Assembly (NCBI GenBank): GCA_963082975.1
Contig: OY720346.1
Coordinates: forward strand, 41,009,787-41,073,786
From: Labia minor
Taxonomy: Eukaryota > Arthropoda > Insecta > Dermaptera > Spongiphoridae
Direction: 5' to 3'
Length of the DNA: 64,000 nt
The notes under the pieces are model-generated. The model was not told where the DNA came from. It saw nothing but the letters and a program-made list of their open reading frames with translations, and searched no databases. Positions 56,883 to 64,000 of the stretch are shown in pieces (the stretch's first letter is position 1; the number at the start of each line of letters is the position of its first letter). Position numbers and translations under genes: made by a program.

Positions 56883-57869
56883 TATAAGCAATAGATTAAA
56901 TAAATATAATAATTTAAAAATCCATAATTAACATTCATTTCATTTTTTTTCTATCCTTAAACTCAATCTCTATTAAAATAAATTTATAAATAATAAACAA
57001 TAACTTTTATATTTTAATAGTATTTATATATTCTAATATGTGTGACAAAACATACGTATATGATCTCTGATAGAATTTTTATTTAAGATGTGAATATTTT
57101 CTAAAAGTTTAACCATTATATTTTCCCAAATTTTTACATTTAGAAGTCACAAAAATATTCTTATTCAGTGTTTCTAAACCTTTCGGTATTCCTAACCCAA
57201 TTTTCAATCATAATATTCATTTCCCCTCGCTTTCCATAAAATGTATACAACAATAAAGTAGGTATATTGCATATTTTAGATTCTATTATTAAATTAATTT
57301 TTAACTAATTTCGAAAATATAATTTTTACGATGTGTGTATGTGTGCTTTCCTTTCAATTTTTTTAAATAATATTTTCTCTTGATTGAGAAATGATTTAAA
57401 TCAATAGGTTGATTTGCTATTTAGCAGAGCTAAGATAAAAAGTCCTTTCCTGTTAATATTGTTTTAAATTTTAAAAAGGATCGAATCTAATAGAAGATAT
57501 AATTCTTATGTAATTATATATAAAACATAAAAGAAAATTACTATTCAATGTCAAGATATTTTTTCATAAACTAATATTGTTTCTATGGAGAGTGCAAGTG
57601 ACAGAGAGGGGGTTCATGCTTGAAATCTGCCAATATTTGATAGATAGAGTTTTCGTGAAGAAACTCTCAACATGTAGATGAATAGATTTATAGGAATACG
57701 ATATTAAGTAAATTTAATATCAATAAAAGAAATCTGTCTTTTGTACATTCAACAAAAGGACAGCTCCTAACAAATCGATTGTAAACGTGTTCAGTAATAT
57801 AGATATAAATTCACTAAATGCATGCTGTGAGGTGCACAAATATTACCTCAAATTGTTAGTGTATACATA
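56883..57869. other. AT-rich DNA, nothing recognised
   Basis: No repeats or coding frames could be supported. Confidence 0.4.
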
Positions 57870-57879
57870 TGACATATGA

Positions 57880-58760
57880 AAAATAAACAAGGTGTATTCC
57901 AAATAAAACACGACTTTTTGAAAATGGAAACAAAGAGTTATTTTTTGACAAAATTCTTTTACTTTATTCAAAATAGTCTCCCTCAAGGAGAATCTCAAAA
58001 TCTATACAGCGAAATGTTCGGTCAAGAAGTACCTCCAACAGGTGTTTTAGGCCATCTATAGAGATGTTCTTGCGAATGTCGGTCCAAGCCTTTTGGATGG
58101 TCTCTAAGTCACCATAACGGTTTTTTCATCGAAAAATAGATTTGTTCAAATAAATAGAAATTACAAGAAGTACCTCCAACGAGTGTTTTAGGCCTTCTAT
58201 AGTGATGTTCTTGAGAATGTCGGTGCAAACCTTTTGGATGGTCTCTAAGTCACCATAACGGTTTTTTCATCGGAAAATAGATTTGTTCAAATAAATAGAA
58301 ATTACACGGTTCTAAATCAGACGAATACGAGGAATGGTTTAAATGCGATTTTTGGTCACAAGTATCGATCGATCATGCAACAAGCATCAATCTCCTTCTT
58401 CACCATATTCTTAAATACGAACAATACGTTACTCCAAACGCTTGAAAATTACATATTTTGACTGATCTTTGATGAAACAGTTTTTGATGGCATCTTAGTT
58501 TATCATAAATTTTGATTGTCCAATACATTGGTCATCATTTATGTTTCACGACTATTCTTAAACGCGTATAACAAAAATGGACTCTATATCGAGATACACA
58601 ATTATCACCATAAACTTGTTACATCAATTGAAGTGATTTGGTAAAAGTTTTACCAAGTTTAAAACAGAAAACTTAAAGTTGGCTCTTTGTCGAATATTCA
58701 TTTATAAGCACCGATGCACCAAACACAGTGTCACTTGTAACACAAAAACTTTGCACTATT
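57880..58760 (-). mobile_element. Decayed mariner-superfamily element with internal tandem duplication
   Basis: The minus strand carries the end of a transposase, and a 140-bp block (AAGAAGTACCTCCAAC...ATAGAAATTACA) is present twice in tandem at 58024-58166 and 58167-58306. The outer ends are uncertain: AAGGTGTATTCCAAATAAAA at 57889 may be the 3' terminus, and no clear partner was found. Confidence 0.65.
57964..58370 (-). pseudogene. Mariner-superfamily transposase, C-terminal part
   Basis: From the right: HSSYSSDLEPCNFYLFEQI at about 58290-58345, the region of the third catalytic acidic residue (usual form HSPYSPDLAPCDF; here the key aspartate has become N). Next come NRYGDLETIQKVCTDILKNI and, after the tandem duplication, NRYGDLETIQKAWTDIRKNI followed by GLKHLLEVLLDRTF, CIDFEILLEGDYFE and the stop at 57964-57966. 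The G-D-Y-F-E ending is typical of this superfamily. The duplication and the mutated catalytic residue exclude activity. Confidence 0.8.
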
Positions 58761-59024
58761 CCAAAAAATTCTAATAATACCATTTATATTAATTCAATTA
58801 ATTAATAATTAATTGATAAATAATTTTAATTATTTATTTCATTTTTTTGTATTTTTCCAATAAAATATGTATTATAATAACAAAAGAAATAATATTAATT
58901 CTTCCTGAATATAAAATGTATATTTTTTTTTGTAAAGGTTATTTTCTGTTCACTCAACCTATATTTGATTATTTGTTCTTCCAATCAGTAATACAATTTC
59001 ATCAAAAAAAGATGTATTATTAAA

Positions 59025-59225
59025 AATTTATTTCTACCTATCTCTGTAGCTCTACGGAACTTTCGAGTTCTTGGTAGCAACAACCACATTTCTCCAAAAA
59101 CCCTATCCTATCAACTCCTATTTTCTCCCATCTCACTTAGGTCCCTTTCTACATTGTCCGCTCATCGTGTCTTGATATTCCAAGCGGACGTTTCCCAATC
59201 GGTTTCCCTACAAATATATATATAT
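59025..59225 (+). repeat. Repeat C fragment
   Basis: TCTCTGTAGCTCTACGGAAC, TTCGAGTTCTTGGTAGC, AACCACATTTCTCCAA and CAAGCGGACGTTTCCCAATC match the antisense RT end of repeat C. Followed by a TA run and a GA tract. Confidence 0.8.
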
Positions 59226-59644
59226 ATAAATATATATCGAGAGAGGGAGAGAGTGGAGAAACAAGCAATTTAATTACGACTGATCGGTAATCAATGTAAT
59301 GGATGAAAAGTATTGTATCAATAAGTAAATAAATAAAATAACATCAATTTGATTTAATATTAATTTTTTTTTGAATTTTTTATTTTGAATTTTTTAGATG
59401 TATGATTTATGATTTATTAGCTTGGATTATAGTTTAAGTCTCTAAAATCTATTTCAAATCTATTTTTTAAAAAAATAAATAAATATTTGCATTTACTTAG
59501 TTATATTCAATAATATTACTTTGTTTAATATGTTAGATAGTTCTTTACAATATTCACTTATATAATAAGTATTATTTTATTCTTTTATTCCCCCCATCAA
59601 ATTTCTTTATTATAAATATGAACAATCTTCTTTTAAAAGTCATT
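59226..59644. other. AT-rich DNA
   Basis: Nothing recognised apart from the GAGAGAGGGAGAGAG tract at 59241. Confidence 0.4.
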
Positions 59645-59935
59645 TTTAACTTCTTTTTTTAAGATGGCGTGTCGTGTGTCGAATGAGTGTGTGGGATAAA
59701 TTTCCCTCAGGTGTTGGCAATCACCCCTTAAAGGGTTAGGGGTGTCAATCCCCCGGGGCGATTGCATATTCATAGAAAGGTGCGACATACCCGACGACGG
59801 CCCTCCAGAGGGTTGAGATCTGCCCCACTTCTTTCGGGAAATGCCATTACGTTATTAAAGAATGGAATACACGACCATCCAACCAGCCTCTAAGTGGCTT
59901 CTAATAAATACTAAGTGATTCTCTCTCACTTCCAA
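59645..59935. repeat. GC-rich SINE-like or old repeat sequence
   Basis: A compact block of balanced composition ends in TTCTAATAAATA, with phrases such as CAATCCCCCGGGGCGATTGC (a foldback: GCAATCGCCCC against GGGGCGATTGC is partly palindromic) and CGACGACGGCCCTCCAGAGG. No clear A- or B-box. No other copy in the window. Class uncertain. Confidence 0.35.
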
Positions 59936-60484
59936 GAAAAATTCATTAATAATAAAATTTCAATTTTTAAAACGACTCTTAGCAGGTAAATTTGCTGTTA
60001 TCCCATTATATATAAATTTATCCATATTTAATCGATATATTATTTCCAATAATATTATTTTCCAAATTGGGATATATTCGATTTTAATATTTAACTTATA
60101 ATATCTATAAATATTGAATAAAAGCAAATCATTAAAACCTACCCTTCATCTGTTTGGCATTTGAAGTTAGGGCCTTTTTTATTTAAACCATTTTTTTTAC
60201 TAAATTAGTTATATATATATTATAAGTTAGAATTCAATTAACTTTTTGTTATCATCAATCTTCCCATTTCGGTCCAGCACGTTATTTCTTTGCTTCCAAT
60301 TTTGGATGTTGTTAATAACTCTCCATCCCCCTCTCCTTCCATGGCAACCTTTCTTAACCCACTATTCATTGTAAAAAGACATACCTTTACAATTTACAAA
60401 CGAATTAATTCAATATATTCATGATTTGTTAAATGAAATCAAATTTGAAATCATCATAATAAAGAGAAAATATCTCCGATATAT
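59936..60484. other. AT-rich DNA
   Basis: Nothing recognised. Confidence 0.4.
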
Positions 60485-60810
60485 ATATATATTGTCGTAT
60501 ATTGGAGGCTTAGTACGGGTTAGGTTATGAAAAAAATGGGTTTTCAAATTAATAAATTTAATGTTTAATTTAATTTGGTAGCACTCTGGTTAATTTTGAA
60601 TAGAAAATAGTTTGGTGAATCCAGTGACGGTTGATGTTGAATTAATTCAGAAGAAAAATCAGATATTAAATTAAGATAAAATTAATATTTAATAATAAAA
60701 TAATTTAACATAATAATAATTGGTATCATAAGAAATTATAAAGATGTAATGGATTATAAAGTAATGTTATTTATTTAATATTAGAAATTAAATCAAAGTT
60801 TAAAATTAAT
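60485..60810 (-). repeat. Repeat family E, copy 2 (inverted)
   Basis: TGGTAGCACTCTGGTTAATT at 60578 and GAATTAATTCAGAAGAAAAA correspond in inverted order to 18465-18765. The outer part CGTATATTGGAGGCTTAGTA is shared in inverted form with 18735 and with 62260. Confidence 0.65.
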
Positions 60811-61453
60811 TAGCAATTGCAATTTTAATAAGGTCGACCACTTAGCTGTTATTATATGTATGAATAATTGGAGAAAAAGACAGGATCTTCGGTTAATCAT
60901 TCAGGTTACAATGAGATATCTTCTGTGGGCTGGCGCTACTGCTGTGGGGGTGGTCGCGATGTCTCCTCCTGGAATCCACTTAGGGATGATTTGTCTCACT
61001 CCGAGCTATCCTCAATGCAGATTCTCTTTCCCTGCATAGGGAAAACTTAATCCCCTCCCATTCGTATCTGTTAACTTTTAAATCTCTCACCCCCCATCTT
61101 GTAGACATATGTTTCTTGGTCATTTCTGGCAAATATTGATAACCAGATGTCAAGTAATTTATGAGTTTTAAAAAAAAAGAATTTTTTTAAATATTTTCTC
61201 TTCTTCAATTTAAAATATTTCTATTATCTTTTTGGGCCTTTTGTTCTATTAAAAGTTTTAAGAAACATGTCATGAAATTTATGATTATTTATGAGTTTAA
61301 TTCATGACAAGTTTTCTATATTTTTAATTTAGAACATTTCTTTAAATCGTCAACATGTCAATTCTGTTATAAATGTTAATTTCTAGTATTTTCACTATAT
61401 TTCTGTATTAAAGGGCATATAATGATGAATGGTTGGTCATTTTTATATTAACA
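60811..61453. other. Low-copy DNA with a balanced patch at 60870-61110
   Basis: The patch contains CTGTGGGCTGGCGCTACTGC and GGAATCCACTTAGGGATG. The frame at 60868-61050 (NHSGYNEISSVGWRYCCGGG) resembles no family that I know. The rest is AT-rich. Confidence 0.3.
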
Positions 61454-61600
61454 CTAGCTGATCAGAGCGCCTTCCAGGCACTCTTCACACCTAGACGGGG
61501 GCTCCGCCCCCTGTACCCCCGAGTGATACATAGTATTTGGTTGAAAGTCTGTATGTAAAAGGTTTTCATCCATTTTGTTTCAATCAGTATAAGTTAAGAC
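61454..61600 (+). repeat. Repeat C, 5' end only
   Basis: ACTAGCTGATCAGAGCGCC, the GGGGGCTCCGCCCCC foldback at about 61496, CGAGTGATACATAGTATTTG and GGTTTTCATCCATTTTG. The RT part and 3' tail are missing. Confidence 0.85.
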
Positions 61601-62039
61601 ATATATTTGTTTTCTTGGAAAATATATTTTAATTTAATCAACAACAAATTTTCCTAGTATAAATATAAAAATGCTTGTTTTTTATGCTTATATATTGGAT
61701 GTATTATGATACTGAGCACATGGCAAAGACTTTCTAAAAATAATTGTTTTAAAAAAAAAACCCAGGGGAAAACCCAGAGATATACCTCTTCGTTACCCCA
61801 ATAGAGAGAGAGGGGTGGACAATTTTGCCAAGTGGCAGAGGAGGGGATGATTGGCTTCGACATATTTTGAATTCTCAATTCCTTAACTACACAATATACC
61901 AACTGTGGTCGACAATTGGTAATTAATAATTAATTATAAATTGCATTTGCTAAAATATAAATTAAAGTTCTTTTAATTTATATTTCTATTTTTACGGTAC
62001 CTTTCAATTATTCTATTTCATCTTAATTTCTTGAGTTAT
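61601..62039. other. Low-copy DNA
   Basis: A balanced patch lies at 61750-61915 (GTGGACAATTTTGCCAAGTG). The minus frame 61654-61902 has no recognisable domain. Confidence 0.3.
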
Positions 62040-62700
62040 CTATTTTAATTTAAATTCTTACAGTTTTATTAAATAAATCATTTTTAGTTATAATTTTATA
62101 TAAGCATTTTTTAATTGAACCTATTCAATCTTGTCATTCCCTAATCAACCTACGCGGTTTCAATAACCCTTTTAATTATTCTAAATTCAATCCAGAGTGC
62201 TACCAATTAATTAAACTTATTTTTAACCCAATTTTTCTTATAAAATACCTCATCCCTAATATCTTATATACGACAATCTATATATAAGATGGTAGGTTTA
62301 ATCAAATGGACTATAGACAGATTTGTTTGCTAAAAAAAAATTTTAAATAATTACAATAAATAGAATAATATATTCTTACCTAAAAACAAATTGGTTTTTA
62401 TAGTCAACAATTCTTTAACACACAACAATTCCGTCTCATTATTGTAATACAAAGTTAGAAATATTAAGTTAATATAATTAATATTATTTATTTATTAATA
62501 CCAATTAATAATAGTAATTACTTATAAATAATTCATAATAATAATAAATTGTGATACCAACTTATAGGAATATTAAAATAATATAATTATTATTTTACAT
62601 ATATATGAATATAATATAAATATTTTTAATTTTATTTTAAGAATAGATATATATCTAAAAGGAGGTAACTGTGACGTCACATATATACATTTAAATTAAA
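62040..62700 (+). repeat. Repeat family F, copy 2, with a repeat E insertion
   Basis: Matches 52110-52560 at both sides (CCTACGCGGTTTCAATAACC at 62149, ACACACAACAATTCCGTCTC at 62420, TGATACCAACTTATAGGAAT at 62552). Between about 62190 and 62410 there is extra DNA starting CCAGAGTGCTACCAATT, the repeat E start. A TGTGACGTCACATAT site lies at 62669. A third short copy of the ACACACAACAATTCC part is at 62800-62860. Confidence 0.85.
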
Positions 62701-62939
62701 AACAACTAATGAAGATGATTTTTTCCAGATATGTGATCAATAAAACTAAATAACTTAAGAGTATAACTAATGGTTTTCAATTTATAAAATCTAATTTAAC
62801 ACACAACAATTCCGTCTCATTATTGTATTGTAATACAAAGTTAGAAATATTAAGTTTAAAAAAAATTTAAAATATTTGAATTTTGAAAATTATATGTAGC
62901 GCCATCTGTCGATAGTTTTGTGACACTACAGACTTTTAG

Positions 62940-63117
62940 CAATATATTACTAATTAAATTAATTTTGGATAAATTAATTTTGGATTTAACTACACTAAAA
63001 CCTTCCTTGGTATGCCCACAACAATTCCTGAAAGTTTCACCGTAATCGGACGGGTAGTTTTTGAGTCTATAAGAGACAGACACACAGACAGACACACAGA
63101 CATTGCCTTTTATATAT

Positions 63118-63190
<73 letters not shown>
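62940..63190 (+). repeat. Repeat B, copy 3, ending in (GATA)n
   Basis: GTAATCGGACGGGTAGTTTT, ACAGACAGACACACAGAC and TTGCCTTTTATATATATA run straight into about 18 GATA/TAGA units at 63119-63190. The microsatellite grows from the 3' tail of the element. Confidence 0.9.
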
Positions 63191-63191
<1 letters not shown>

Positions 63192-63239
63192 TATTATATA
63201 AATCAATCTTTATTCATTCTTTAGCTATTTATATTTATT

Positions 63240-63315
63240 AATCTAATCAATTGATATATATATATATATATTGTATATTGATATTCTTATTAATGCAAAG
63301 GATTTTTTTTTATTT

Positions 63316-63355
<40 letters not shown>
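63240..63355. repeat. Two TA runs
   Basis: (TA)n at about 63253-63271 and 63320-63352. Confidence 0.9.
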
Positions 63356-63356
<1 letters not shown>

Positions 63357-63384
63357 AACGGGTTGGTTTGTGTAAAAATCATTT

Positions 63385-63660
63385 GGTATTCGTCGCACAA
63401 GAGTTCACCGCCATTCGGTAAGACAGCAACGAACGAACGAATCCCGTACCCCACCCCCCACTCCTTCGATGCTATACTACTCATATAAGGTGACGCACCC
63501 TCTTGCCCCGTTGCCTGCTCTGGTCTCTCGTGTAGCATACATACCGCCCTTTTTCCAAAACGGCCACTATACTTCTTTAAATATTTCACTCCCTTCGTAT
63601 CCACGGCTCTACCCTTCCTCTCCTCTACTAACTTTCTTTCCTTTCATATACACATATAGA
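63385..63660. other. Low-copy region of balanced composition
   Basis: Richer in G and C than its surroundings and without a repeat match. The minus strand is open from 63604 (MDTKGVKYLKKYSGRFGKRA) to about 63360, ending in TA-run sequence, and a plus frame runs 63469-63663; neither resembles a known protein. ATTCG-GTAAGA at 63416 is a fair splice donor on the plus strand. Possible gene 5' region, weak. Confidence 0.3.
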
Positions 63661-64000
63661 TAGAGACTTAGATGATATATATATATATATACTTGCACCA
63701 GATGGAAATGTATAATATTTTATTGTATAATGCGCTTTCTTCGTTTTCGTTATTTATATATATTCTCTCTCGTTTCTTTAAATTCCTATTTTATTATAGA
63801 TAGGAAAAGAATGAAATCGCTTTCTTTATAAACCATTATTAATTAATAGGAGGATTTATTCTATTATTATTAGTAATAGTAGGACGTATTCTCATCTCAG
63901 TGCATGATATCTATATAAGAATTAATTAATAAATAAATATCATATAAATAAATAAAAGAATACGATTGGGGTGGCTGTAAAAGGGCCAATTCGGACTACA
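63661..64000. other. AT-rich DNA at the window edge
   Basis: A TA run lies at 63677-63691. Nothing recognised. Confidence 0.4.

Noticed and set aside
60868..61050. 60-codon frame in a balanced region
   Set aside because: No family resemblance, no ATG in good context and no splice support; kept only as an unassigned patch.
62856..63206. 116-codon minus-strand frame full of I, Y, L and S
   Set aside because: It is the (GATA)n run and repeat B read through; no protein evidence.

Overview
The window is about three-quarters A+T and reads as repeat-dominated nuclear DNA from a metazoan, most likely an arthropod. The evidence is the mobile-element mix (mariner/Tc1, pogo/Tigger, hAT, Gypsy, non-LTR, Helentron-like), spliced-gene signals (acceptors, GTAAGT donors, TATA plus TCAGT initiators), tRNA-derived SINEs and abundant microsatellites. 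An AT-rich crustacean such as a parasitic copepod would fit, but the species is a guess. There is no sign of bacterial, organellar or CRISPR sequence.

Layout. 1.6-3.5 kb: the 3' part of a decayed Gypsy-type retrotransposon (RNase H end, integrase, then a macro-domain-like reading frame and a polypurine tract). 3.5-13.5 kb: a mosaic of non-autonomous repeats (called A, D and I here) around one plausible host exon (5525-6095, minus), with two weaker exon candidates at 10.4-11.2 kb. 13.6-16.8 kb: an F-box/leucine-rich-repeat gene broken by a hAT transposon. 17.7-20 kb: foldbacks and repeats E and D. 20-34 kb: mariner derivatives, two long copies of repeat C (non-LTR reverse transcriptase on the minus strand), a degenerate pogo-like transposon with a D repeat inside it, and two promoter-like islands. 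34-50 kb: low-copy AT-rich DNA with a third repeat C copy, three small DNA transposons, a SINE and another promoter-like island. 50-56 kb: the endonuclease end of a Helentron-like element and many repeats that may be its non-autonomous relatives. 55-64 kb: a SINE with a perfect 11-bp target duplication, a 164-bp hAT MITE with a perfect 8-bp duplication, a Tigger MITE, another mariner-type fragment and more repeats.

No complete autonomous mobile element and no full-length host gene could be seen. Most recognisable protein remnants are transposase, integrase or reverse-transcriptase pieces with frameshifts. Host coding sequence is limited to the broken F-box/LRR gene, the acidic exon at 5.5-6.1 kb and possible 5' exons near 22.4, 29.4 and 45.6 kb. 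The most unusual items are the macro-domain frame after a Gypsy integrase, the split F-box/LRR gene, and repeat families that share a CGACCGACG-type terminal motif and carry paired TGACGTCA sites. Repeat boundaries were found by eye from matches within this window and are approximate unless a target-site duplication is given.
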